A stretch of DNA of 8,856 bases from Eubacterium sp. (GCA_017445525.1 JAFSTZ010000319.1:1-8856); one strand, 5' to 3'. Positions 1-6,369 are shown, counted from the first letter of the stretch. A program made the numbers and translations. The notes: generated from the sequence alone by a model not told the origin.

Positions 1-1311
1 CATCCCACAGCCTACACACTCGTTGTTGTCCACAACTATCGGAAGATATGTGATGTTCTCACCGATCGAGATACATCCCTTCGGACATGCATCCTGACAT
101 GGGTTACACGGTATGTTCTGAGTACACTCCATAACAGGGTGAACTCCGACTTTATGTGTAACACCCGGGAATCTCTCAATCTCATCATCTGCCACATATC
201 CTTTTTCAAGAAGACTCGAGGATATCTCGATCCCCTCATCGGTTTTTTCAATCTTCTTTCCTCTGTTTGACGGAGCAAACATACCCTGGCGCAGACTCTC
301 CAGATCCTCTGTGAGTTCCTCGAGCACTGCCTTTTTTTCTTCCTCAGTACAGTATCCGAGATACTCGGCCACACATACTCCGGCCATTCTTCCCTCGATC
401 ATCGCCGAGGACGCCTCCTCGATACCGGATACATCACCCACTGCAAAAACTCCCGGTACTGAAGTCTCCCCATACTCATCTATGATCGGGACCTGACCTC
501 CGCGCTTCGGATTATCCTCCATCTTGCAACCGCTCATTTTTAACAACTGACTCATGGGCGACAATCCGACCGCCATACAGATCGTATCAACATCGAAATA
601 TTTTTCTGTTCCCTTGATTGGAACAAACTTCTCATCTACCTGACTGATCGTAACTCCTGTCACATGATCCTCACCATGTGCCTCCGTGATCGTATGTGAG
701 AGATAAAATGGGACTCCGGTTCTCGCCACTTTAGCAGCATGAACACCATAGCCTCCGACTCTCGGTGCGGCATCTACCAACGCTACAACCTCGCATCCCG
801 CCTGCAAAAGCTGGAAAGAAACCACCAATCCGACGTTTCCGGAACCCAGCATGAGGATTTTTTTCCCGGGCTGTATACCGTGAAGATTCATCATGGTCTG
901 AGCAGCTCCCGCGCCAATCACTCCGGGGAGCGTCCATCCGGGGAAAGTGACCATGTTCTCCGCTGCACCGGTTGCAACGATCACTGTATCTCCCTTGTAG
1001 TGACTTACTTCATCTCCAATCCTTACAACTATCTCTTTATTCTGATAAAGTCCTGTCACCGTCGCGTTAAGGATAACCTCAACACCCTTTTGGGCCGCCT
1101 CGGAAAGGAGTTCCTCTCCGATACGAAAACCTCTTATCTTGGCTCTGTGTTTCTTTGAGCCGAAAAACTTATGGATCTGTTTAAAAAGCTGCCCGCCCGG
1201 TTTTTCGTTTTCATCAAATACTGCAACCTTTAATCCTCTTCCGGCTGCCTCAATCGCTGCCGAAAGTCCGGACGGTCCTGCGCCTACTATGATCACATCA
1301 TATCTTTTCAT
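1..1311 (-). CDS. NAD(P)/FAD-dependent oxidoreductase with C-terminal ferredoxin-like Cys cluster (3' end outside window)
   Basis: An open frame of 437 codons runs off the left edge. It starts at ATG 1311 behind an AGGTGAG ribosome site. The N-terminal dinucleotide-binding motif GAGPSG is at residues 10-15, followed by PGGQ at 38-41. A VATGA motif is at 112-116, a second Rossmann motif GSGNVG at 156-161, and the FAD-site motif GVFAVGDV at 287-294. This is the pyridine nucleotide-disulfide oxidoreductase fold, most like HcnB, the D-hydroxyproline or proline dehydrogenase alpha subunits, and OoxA/NoxA. After about residue 390 there is a Cys-rich ferredoxin-like stretch (C396, C402, C405, C409, C413, then C432-x2-C435), suggesting one or two Fe-S clusters. 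I infer a cytoplasmic electron-transfer subunit that takes electrons from an amino acid dehydrogenase subunit encoded beyond position 1. It is the third gene of the operon, 22 bp after the [2Fe-2S] gene. The substrate cannot be read from the sequence. Confidence 0.85.
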   Translation of the reverse strand, partial: MKRYDVIIVGAGPSGLSAAIEAAGRGLKVAVFDENEKPGGQLFKQIHKFFGSKKHRAKIRGFRIGEELLSEAAQKGVEVILNATVTGLYQNKEIVVRIGDEVSHYKGDTVIVATGAAENMVTFPGWTLPGVIGAGAAQTMMNLHGIQPGKKILMLGSGNVGLVVSFQLLQAGCEVVALVDAAPRVGGYGVHAAKVARTGVPFYLSHTITEAHGEDHVTGVTISQVDEKFVPIKGTEKYFDVDTICMAVGLSPMSQLLKMSGCKMEDNPKRGGQVPIIDEYGETSVPGVFAVGDVSGIEEASSAMIEGRMAGVCVAEYLGYCTEEEKKAVLEELTEDLESLRQGMFAPSNRGKKIEKTDEGIEISSSLLEKGYVADDEIERFPGVTHKVGVHPVMECTQNIPCNPCQDACPKGCISIGENITYLPIVVDNNECVGCGM

Positions 1312-1333
1312 CCACACTCACCTCGCTCCTTCT

Positions 1334-1648
1334 TCATGCTTCCTTCGGGATAACTCCATCCTGCGTCTGAACCTCCATCCCCTGCTCGAGAGGAGTCACA
1401 CAGGTTCTTATATTAGGCTTTCCGTTCACGATCATTACGCAGTCTGTACATCTTCCTATCGCACAAAAGATACCTCGCGGCTTGTGTTCCTTCTTTGTAT
1501 ATCTGTGGATCATCACACCGTTTGCTTTCAGCGCCACCGCGATCGGTTCTCCTGCAAAACCCTTCATCTGCTTACCGTCAAAAGTGAACGTGATCTCCTG
1601 TCCCTTTGAATAATGACCGAGTATCGGATGTTCTTCTATCCTGTTCAT
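1334..1648 (-). CDS. (2Fe-2S)-binding protein, HcnA-like small subunit
   Basis: This is a 104-residue ferredoxin-like protein. Its Cys pattern is C62-x4-C67-x2-C70-x12-C83 within GIFCAIGRCTDC, which is the plant-type [2Fe-2S] signature found in HcnA and in the N-terminus of sarcosine oxidase alpha (Fer2_4 family). Its length of about 100 residues suits the stand-alone small subunit of these multimeric amino acid dehydrogenases. I chose ATG 1648 because AAGGAGG (1662-1656) lies 7 nt upstream. The in-frame ATG at 1654 abuts that site, and one further upstream at 1678 lies inside the preceding gene. With the 1648 start the gap to the Rid gene is 2 nt; the 1654 start would give an ATGA overlap. 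Either way the genes look translationally coupled. The likely role is to pass electrons between the FAD subunits of the complex. Confidence 0.88.
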   Translation of the reverse strand: MNRIEEHPILGHYSKGQEITFTFDGKQMKGFAGEPIAVALKANGVMIHRYTKKEHKPRGIFCAIGRCTDCVMIVNGKPNIRTCVTPLEQGMEVQTQDGVIPKEA

Positions 1649-1650
1649 GG

Positions 1651-2061
1651 TCATCCCTCCTTGACTACCGACCCGCACATCGCTTCCATCTCGATCTCAA
1701 CGAATTGTGTCGGCCTGTTCAGCTTAGCTATCTCAACCATCGTGCACAGTGGCTTGATATCATGGAAGAACTCCGAATAAGCTTCGCATATCCTTCCACC
1801 CTGTCCGATGTCCGTGGTGTAGATCATTACATTGAATACATCCTCCGGTTTTGCTCCTGCCTGCTTGATCAGATTTAACTGCTTTTCTAAAACATATTTT
1901 GTCTGCTCGTAAGCATCCTCTCCGTACACTGTTCCATCAGGCTGTACGGATGTGGTTCCTCCCACCTTCACGTACGATCCCACACTGATCATCCTTGAGT
2001 ATCCTACCTTCTCCTCCAGCGGAGCCCCTGAACTGTAATTCTTTCTCGTCCTATCCATCAT
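1651..2061 (-). CDS. Rid family (YjgF/YER057c/UK114) protein lacking the catalytic Arg
   Basis: This 136-residue protein has the Rid fold signature. It includes GSYVKVGGTTSV near the N-terminus, the helix around residues 52-70 (QTKYVLEKQLNLIKQAGA), the strand DVFNVMIYTTD at 74-84, and the C-terminal VEIAKLN..FVEIEMEAM. Classical RidA hydrolyses reactive 2-imino acids and reads P-A-R-S/T-x-V-E-V in the last part, where the Arg contacts the substrate carboxylate. Here the aligned stretch is P104-L-C106-T-M-V-E-I, so Arg is replaced by Cys. That places it among Rid subfamilies not expected to have the usual imine deaminase activity. It is the first gene of the redox operon. AAGGAG at 2073-2068 serves either ATG 2061 (6 nt) or ATG 2058 (9 nt). 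Its role may be to handle an unstable imine made by the dehydrogenase, but the active site differs from the characterised enzyme. Confidence 0.88.
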   Translation of the reverse strand: MMDRTRKNYSSGAPLEEKVGYSRMISVGSYVKVGGTTSVQPDGTVYGEDAYEQTKYVLEKQLNLIKQAGAKPEDVFNVMIYTTDIGQGGRICEAYSEFFHDIKPLCTMVEIAKLNRPTQFVEIEMEAMCGSVVKEG

Positions 2062-2094
2062 TCACATCTCCTTTCCTTGAGACAAAATCGAAAC

Positions 2095-2132
2095 AAAAAA
2101 CGGAGTCCCATGCACCATACATGGAACTCCGT
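2095..2132 (-). terminator. Rho-independent terminator or leader attenuator ahead of the Rid operon
   Basis: Read on the minus strand, a 13-bp stem (2132-2120 with 2112-2100, one U-G wobble) and a 7-nt loop are followed directly by a run of Ts (2099-2095, six counting the closing T). It lies 100 bp after the lysR-type stop codon and just upstream of the Rid ribosome site. It could end the upstream transcript. However, it lies downstream of the candidate Rid promoter at 2157-2185, so it could also act as an attenuator in that leader. No T-run follows on the plus strand. Confidence 0.75.
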
Positions 2133-2155
2133 TGCCCCGTTTTCTTTATGGCAAC
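2131..2155. repeat. Inverted repeat GTTGCC / GGCAAC overlapping the terminator stem
   Basis: Six-base arms at 2131-2136 and 2150-2155 are separated by 13 nt. The left arm shares two bases with the terminator stem, so the two hairpins would compete slightly if both were transcribed. The predicted start near 2149 would leave the 2150-2155 arm out of the RNA from the nearby promoter, but it would be present in read-through RNA from the lysR-type gene. The function is unproven. Confidence 0.3.
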
Positions 2156-2156
2156 A

Positions 2157-2185
2157 GTTATAACATGAATCCTTGTGTTTGAAAA
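2157..2185 (-). promoter_or_regulatory. Candidate promoter for the Rid/[2Fe-2S]/FAD operon
   Basis: On the minus strand, TTTTCA (2185-2180) and TATAAC (2162-2157) are 17 nt apart, and TGT just before the -10 gives an extended -10 element. The predicted start is near 2149-2150, leaving a leader of about 90 nt that contains the terminator-like hairpin. The -35 is weak (4 of 6 matches), which suits an activator-dependent promoter. Confidence 0.45.
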
Positions 2186-2200
2186 GCAGAAAAAATGTTG

Positions 2201-2228
2201 ATGAGTTAAACCATTATGTTTAACTGAT
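2201..2228. promoter_or_regulatory. Palindromic operator candidate, likely LysR-type regulator site
   Basis: AGTTAAAC (2204-2211) and GTTTAACT (2218-2225) form a perfect 8-bp inverted repeat with a 6-nt spacer. It extends to 11-base arms with one mismatch. The centre (2214.5) is about 65 bp upstream of the predicted Rid start, the usual place for a LysR-type recognition site. It starts 7 bp after the lysR-type stop codon. Its even spacing does not fit a symmetric T-N11-A box. It could instead be a weak AT-rich terminator for the lysR-type gene, but no T-run follows directly. Confidence 0.45.
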
Positions 2229-2232
2229 ATTT

Positions 2233-3117
2233 TTATCGTTCTGAAAAATACTCCCGAACCGAGTCATAAAGCTGCTCTCCCTCATAGCTCATCACGTAGT
2301 TTTTCTTTTTTACCAGATAAACCGTTTTAGTAAAAACATTATCCTCAAACGGTCGTACAACCACGGCATTACTCTTGATCTTGTCCGCCAGATAGGTGAG
2401 AGTCATCGCAATCGCAGCTCCTGATTCTGCCATCGAGTGTATCAAATGCGCATCCGATGACTCCAGGATATAGTCAGGGGATGACTCATGCCTTGCCAAC
2501 TCCAAAATTTGCAATGCACTGATCCTGCTCTGAACATCCTTTACCGCCAGAGGCTCACCATCCAGATCTTTCAAACTGATGGTCTTTTTCTCAGCTAAAG
2601 GATGCTTTTTGTTTATCACCAGACAATACGGAACCGTAAATAGAGGAATAATATCATAATCAAGCTCATCCAGCGGTCCCGATACGATAGCCACCTCAAC
2701 CTTTGATTTGTCCAACCTCTCCAGTATCATACTCTCCGGATACTCCCGGATCTGCATCCTAAGCTCCGGATGCATCGCATTGAAACTCACAAAAAAATCT
2801 GTGGGGATCATCTGCGGAACATCATATGAGCACGCTATCTTCGCGGGTTTTTTGGTCCATCCCTTCTTGAAAAGATGGTTTTCGATAATGTCATACTCGA
2901 CCAGAATACTCTTTGCATGCGCTGCCAGATTTGCAGCAACCGGCGTAGGAATGATTCTGTTTGCCTTGTGTTTAAAAAGCTCCACACCAAGCTCTTCTTC
3001 AAGTCTCGAAATAGTCTTACTAAGCCCTTGCGGCGATATATAAAGCGCCTCCGCCGCCCGGGAAATGCTCTTCATATCATACACCTTTAAAAAATACTCC
3101 AAATTCCTTTTATTCAC
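2233..3117 (-). CDS. LysR-family transcriptional regulator
   Basis: This 294-residue protein is close to the usual LTTR length of about 300. The N-terminal winged helix-turn-helix (residues 1-60) shows the family pattern SISRAAEALYISPQGLSKTISRLEEELGVELF, where the second helix reads the DNA. A linker helix follows, then the periplasmic-binding-protein-like effector domain (about 88-290) with IREYPESMILERL and VEVAIVSGPLDELDYDIIPLF. Translation starts at GTG 3117. A GGGAGG site (3133-3128) lies 9-10 nt upstream, and the nearer ATG at 3124 is out of frame and soon closes. It follows the 856-residue gene by 45 bp with no terminator visible, so the two are probably cotranscribed. The palindrome just downstream, ahead of the Rid operon, suggests it regulates that operon. 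The effector is unknown. Confidence 0.93.
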   Translation of the reverse strand: MNKRNLEYFLKVYDMKSISRAAEALYISPQGLSKTISRLEEELGVELFKHKANRIIPTPVAANLAAHAKSILVEYDIIENHLFKKGWTKKPAKIACSYDVPQMIPTDFFVSFNAMHPELRMQIREYPESMILERLDKSKVEVAIVSGPLDELDYDIIPLFTVPYCLVINKKHPLAEKKTISLKDLDGEPLAVKDVQSRISALQILELARHESSPDYILESSDAHLIHSMAESGAAIAMTLTYLADKIKSNAVVVRPFEDNVFTKTVYLVKKKNYVMSYEGEQLYDSVREYFSER

Positions 3118-3162
3118 TATCCATGCCCTCCCATTTCTGCTTTGACATATCGTTACAGCTTA

Positions 3163-5733
3163 TCAGATTGTTACCAGCAGATGCTCCTGCTTCAGATCGT
3201 AATACAGACTGCAATCACACCCCGATACATCGTAGACTTTTATTATCCCTTCCAACTGTTTTTCCTCATCAAATTCTGATGAGATATCCCTCACTCCTGA
3301 CAGTAACTCAGGCGCAAACCTGATCGTTTTTTCATTTGCAAAAACTGCTGTGTATAATATGTCAGCCTCCACCAGATCCTGGAACATATGACTGCCATAT
3401 GAAAGCTCAGGATTGTAGCCGGCCTCTTTTTCTTCTACCTCACATATAACCTTGAAGGCACTGATGTCAGAAAACGTCACAGGCACCCCGAGTTCCGGAG
3501 AACTCGTTCCAACTCTCCCGGGGACGATGAGCATCATACTTTTATCCAGATCGCGATATTTCCAGTTCACTCTTCCGATCATCTTCGCGACTGCGGGCTT
3601 ATCCGCATACGGCATGTGATAGTATGCCACCGGATCTACATAAACTATTATGTCCAAATCCAGCTGTCTGGACAGCCCCATGGAAACACCCTTATTCTCC
3701 AGAAATACAATCTTTTTATCGATATTTTTCGGAACAGTTATCTTTGCCTCGTCGTTTAATACCTGCAGCGGACGGCACTGTAAAAGATTGATAAGATACT
3801 CTCCGTCATCCGACAGATTGATCGTAAACTCAGTGTCCACCGGATAATCGTACTCGTTCTGAATGGTCTGCATCATACGTTGCATCCGGCTCATCATCTC
3901 TTCATTTTTTACGATCCCTCTACACGAGATAAACCGAACCTGAGTATCGCGTCCCATCTCTTTCAACCTGCTCTCAGCATCCGTATCATGCTCGAGAAGA
4001 ATATCAGCCAGATACCCCGGAAGTTCCGGTTCAATAGTAGTCAGATCGATCTGTTCCAGAACGCGCTCCGAACCCCTGATAACCTCCAGCTTCCTTTGCG
4101 AATACTGATGGCGATCAGCGACTTCCGTATATGTGGTGCGCTCCGGTACATCGAGACTTACAAGCCTTGGATATGAACCCTGAGTCCTATCCACCGCTGA
4201 CGTACCGAGTCCCATAACCAGCCGAAGCATCCCCGCCTTCGGATCGATGCTTTCTAAAAACCTGTAAGGACTGTACGAGTATCCGACTCCCGCCGCACAG
4301 GGCATATAGTAAGGGCCATAGTAGGTTCCGGAAACTCTCATTACCAAAAGAGCCATCTGCTCATCGCGCTTATCGAGTCTGCGCCTCTTTCGATAATCAA
4401 GAGCGGACAGGTTCATTGAGCTCGCATAGACGGTCTTTACCGCTTTCTCGAACTCTGCAACTCTCTCTTCTATAGTACCCTTGTTTGCACAGAAAACCGA
4501 CTCATACTTTCCGGCAAATGCGTTCCCGAATCCGTCCTCGAGAATACTGCTTGAACGGACAATGTAAGGGTCCTGCCCATAGTAATCAACTATCCTTTCA
4601 AACTGCTCTCTCAAAGCCGGCGAAAAACTCCCTTCCTTCAGACGTGTGGCAAACTCTTCCGCTAATTCAAAATATCCCTCTTCGGTTCTCTGACGTACCC
4701 TGTAATCCCAGAAACCGTTATCAACTATATAAGTATAGTAGACATCCGAACCTACATAAAACGAATCATGAGGCTCGAGCACCTCATCTACCTCCGGCGC
4801 ATCGTTTCGTATGATCGCACGTGCCAATAGCATTCCGCACGCCTTACCTCCGATCATACCGGTCCCGACCATATGATCACGCACCTCAAAGTAATCAGTC
4901 GGATCAAAATGCTTTTTAACGAGTGCGCGCATTTTTTCATCACGAGTCATCATGATGTCGCACATCCTGCCGCACTGATCAGTGATATCATCTCCCAAAT
5001 GATATGATTCTTTTACCCGGTTGAAAAAACGATCCCAGGAATCCATATACTGCTCGCCAGCCTCACGCTGAGCCTTCTTCAGTGTCTGGTAAAACCTGCC
5101 GGCCTTCACGCCGTCAAGTATAGGGCGGAAACTCCCCGTCTCAGGGTTATAGATATGCGGGCGGAACATCGTATCAGAGTTTCTGTTCCACACCTTCTCC
5201 GGCCGAACATAGATATTTTTACTGTCCTTATAAACATCAAAAAACAGCTGTGTTGTATTCAGTATTTTATTGATCGCATGAACCGAATGCTTCCCTCTTA
5301 TTATAGGAAAAAATGCCACGGTATCCAGGATGAATAAGAACGGACAGGTGACACGGAAAAAGTTCCCCATCATAAGATCCGTCGCCCATGCAGCCTGAAG
5401 TTCCGACAAAACATCAAAGATATAAAAAGCATCCCTTCCTGCTTTTTCGATCTCATTGTGAATCTCAACAGTGAAGGTTTCAAATCTGTGTGACAAAGGG
5501 ATCTGTATAGTCTTCATCTCCGAACGGTTTTTTATCAACGGCGGATGGCTCGCAAATCGAAAGTAAATGATATTTCTTTTGTCCCGTATTGCCTGCTCCA
5601 AATAAGGTTCCATAAAGTAGCGAAAATCATTAAGCTCCGAAACGCGCCAAACCACGTTATCTCCAAGCCTGATATTATCAAGAGCCTTATCCATCTCCGG
5701 GATTCCCGACTCGATTCTGTCAAACGCTGCCAT
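3163..5733 (-). CDS. PEP/pyruvate-binding (PPDK_N ATP-grasp) protein with degenerate RecA/KaiC-like N-terminus
   Basis: This is an 856-residue protein from ATG 5733, with AAGGAGG 6 nt upstream. An in-frame ATG at 5772 falls inside the leader hairpin and is rejected. Residues about 1-200 resemble a KaiC/RecA-type domain: it opens ESGIPEMDKAL..IRLGDNVVW and has Walker B-like strands (AFYIFD at 102-107, FLFILD at 132-137), but no GxxGxGK[ST] loop. Residues about 285-660 match the ATP-grasp domain of pyruvate phosphate dikinase and PEP synthase: MIGGKACGMLLA at 293-304, PYIVRSSSILEDGFGNAFAGKYESVF at 389-414, and a closing LLQCRPLQ at 650-657. The C-terminus (about 672-820) carries PGRVGTSSPELGVPV and SYGSHMFQDLVE, which I recall as conserved in PEP-synthase-like proteins of gut anaerobes. 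No phosphohistidine motif (TSHAA type) or PEP-binding barrel is present, so it is not a normal PPDK. ATP-dependent phosphotransfer to an unknown target is an inference. Confidence 0.85.
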   Translation of the reverse strand: MAAFDRIESGIPEMDKALDNIRLGDNVVWRVSELNDFRYFMEPYLEQAIRDKRNIIYFRFASHPPLIKNRSEMKTIQIPLSHRFETFTVEIHNEIEKAGRDAFYIFDVLSELQAAWATDLMMGNFFRVTCPFLFILDTVAFFPIIRGKHSVHAINKILNTTQLFFDVYKDSKNIYVRPEKVWNRNSDTMFRPHIYNPETGSFRPILDGVKAGRFYQTLKKAQREAGEQYMDSWDRFFNRVKESYHLGDDITDQCGRMCDIMMTRDEKMRALVKKHFDPTDYFEVRDHMVGTGMIGGKACGMLLARAIIRNDAPEVDEVLEPHDSFYVGSDVYYTYIVDNGFWDYRVRQRTEEGYFELAEEFATRLKEGSFSPALREQFERIVDYYGQDPYIVRSSSILEDGFGNAFAGKYESVFCANKGTIEERVAEFEKAVKTVYASSMNLSALDYRKRRRLDKRDEQMALLVMRVSGTYYGPYYMPCAAGVGYSYSPYRFLESIDPKAGMLRLVMGLGTSAVDRTQGSYPRLVSLDVPERTTYTEVADRHQYSQRKLEVIRGSERVLEQIDLTTIEPELPGYLADILLEHDTDAESRLKEMGRDTQVRFISCRGIVKNEEMMSRMQRMMQTIQNEYDYPVDTEFTINLSDDGEYLINLLQCRPLQVLNDEAKITVPKNIDKKIVFLENKGVSMGLSRQLDLDIIVYVDPVAYYHMPYADKPAVAKMIGRVNWKYRDLDKSMMLIVPGRVGTSSPELGVPVTFSDISAFKVICEVEEKEAGYNPELSYGSHMFQDLVEADILYTAVFANEKTIRFAPELLSGVRDISSEFDEEKQLEGIIKVYDVSGCDCSLYYDLKQEHLLVTI

Positions 5734-5754
5734 AATATCCCTCCTTATCCTAAT

Positions 5755-5793
5755 AAAAAAAGGCAACGGCATTCAGTTACGAACGCCGTTGCC
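5755..5793 (-). terminator. Terminator-like hairpin in the leader of the ATP-grasp gene (attenuator candidate)
   Basis: On the minus strand a 13-bp stem (5793-5781 with 5774-5762, one G-U wobble) and a 6-nt loop run straight into seven Ts (5761-5755). The hairpin begins within a few bases of the predicted start near 5796 and ends 9 nt before the AAGGAGG site. The genes on either side are divergent, so no upstream gene on this strand needs a terminator here. It would therefore act on the leader itself. There is no T-run on the plus strand. Confidence 0.75.
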
Positions 5794-5802
5794 CGCACAT
5801 TC

Positions 5803-5831
5803 AGAATAACATAATACCGGTTTACTGTCAA
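5803..5831 (-). promoter_or_regulatory. Promoter of the ATP-grasp gene
   Basis: On the minus strand, a perfect TTGACA (5831-5826) is 17 nt from TATTCT (5808-5803), with TGT just before the -10 (extended -10). The predicted start is a G near 5796, giving a leader of about 63 nt made of little but the terminator-like hairpin and the ribosome site. The -35 lies 13 bp from the -35 of the divergent antitoxin promoter. Confidence 0.7.
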
Positions 5832-5844
5832 GAAAAAGTATCGC

Positions 5845-5873
5845 TTGACAACGGTACGCTGTTAGCGTATACT
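5845..5873 (+). promoter_or_regulatory. Promoter of the HTH-MNT/HEPN operon
   Basis: TTGACA (5845-5850) and TATACT (5868-5873) are 17 nt apart, a near-consensus sigma-A promoter. The predicted start is near 5880, so the leader is only about 16 nt and carries a G-rich ribosome site (GAGGGGG) before ATG 5896. No separate promoter is visible before the capA-like gene, so this one may drive all three genes. Confidence 0.75.
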
Positions 5874-5879
5874 TGTTGT
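5848..5879. promoter_or_regulatory. Operator candidate for the HTH antitoxin, overlapping its own promoter
   Basis: TACGC (5855-5859) and GCGTA (5865-5869) form a perfect inverted repeat within the spacer and the start of the -10. It is flanked by a second pair, ACAAC (5848-5852) and GTTGT (5875-5879), that is slightly off centre. Binding here would block the promoter, as expected for autoregulation by the XRE-type domain of the first gene. It ends about 17 bp from the divergent -35, so that promoter could be affected as well. Confidence 0.5.
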
Positions 5880-5895
5880 ATGAGGGGGTGTTCGT

Positions 5896-6369
5896 ATGGA
5901 GATAAAAGAAATCCGTAGGCAATCCGGATTGTCTCAGCACGAGTTTTCGGTTGAAACAGGTGTGCCGGTGGCTACTATACGCAACTGGGAACAAGGCAGG
6001 ACGCATGCACCCGATTATGTTGTGTCCATGATAAAAGAAAACCTTATGTTTAAAGGATACGTCATCACAGAGAATCGGGCAGATTCAATTGATGAGATAA
6101 AAACAGTTGTTTCACCTATAGCAAAAAAATATGGAATTAAGAAAGTTGTTTTATTTGGCTCAAGAGCTCGTGGAGATTATGATGGAAAGAGTGATTATGA
6201 TTTCTATGTAAAAAAAGATAAATCTATGGGTTTAAGTTACTTTGGATTTATTGAAGATTTAAAGGAAGCATTCTCCTCATCAGTAGATGTCGTGTCACAA
6301 ATATCAGAGGATTCTCAATATCTTCGAGATGCTATAGATAAAGAGGGGGTAGTGATATATGAAGGATAA
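5896..6369 (+). CDS. mntA: XRE-type HTH fused to MNT nucleotidyltransferase: antitoxin of a HEPN-MNT (type VII) module
   Basis: This is a 157-residue two-domain protein. Residues 1-50 form an XRE-type helix-turn-helix (SGLSQHEFSVETGVPVATIRNWEQG). Residues about 65-157 form a minimal nucleotidyltransferase with the exact GS-x10-D-x-D motif (G88, S89, D100, D102) and a third acidic residue at D131 in SVDVV. Characterised MntA proteins silence HepT by adding AMP to the Tyr of its RX4HXY motif, and the catalytic residues needed are all present. ATG 5896 follows a GAGGGGG site. The end overlaps the HEPN gene by 11 bp, so the two are coupled. The HTH-coding part has a more balanced composition than the AT-rich MNT part, which suggests a fusion of two pieces and horizontal origin. 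The HTH probably autoregulates the operon through the inverted repeat at 5848-5879. The gene is intact although its toxin is broken. Confidence 0.85.
   Translation: MEIKEIRRQSGLSQHEFSVETGVPVATIRNWEQGRTHAPDYVVSMIKENLMFKGYVITENRADSIDEIKTVVSPIAKKYGIKKVVLFGSRARGDYDGKSDYDFYVKKDKSMGLSYFGFIEDLKEAFSSSVDVVSQISEDSQYLRDAIDKEGVVIYEG

Noticed and set aside
731..1158. Open frames on both strands within the FAD oxidoreductase gene
   Set aside because: They overlap a continuous frame with clear family motifs, and neither their proteins nor any ribosome site supports them.
1649..1678. An earlier start for the [2Fe-2S] protein at 1678 or 1654
   Set aside because: 1678 lies inside the Rid gene with no ribosome site, and 1654 directly abuts the AAGGAGGG site. 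ATG 1648 has proper spacing.
5734..5772. An N-terminal extension of the ATP-grasp protein from ATG 5772
   Set aside because: That ATG lies inside the terminator hairpin and has no ribosome site, while ATG 5733 has AAGGAGG at good spacing.
5755..5800. A fluoride or other known riboswitch, because GGCAACGGCGTTCG looks faintly like the start of the fluoride motif
   Set aside because: The leader is one simple hairpin with no room for the pseudoknot and conserved loops of that class. The T-box motif is also absent.
5773..6006. A minus-strand frame across the antitoxin promoter and HTH region
   Set aside because: It covers two consensus promoters and the antitoxin start, and its protein has no recognisable feature.
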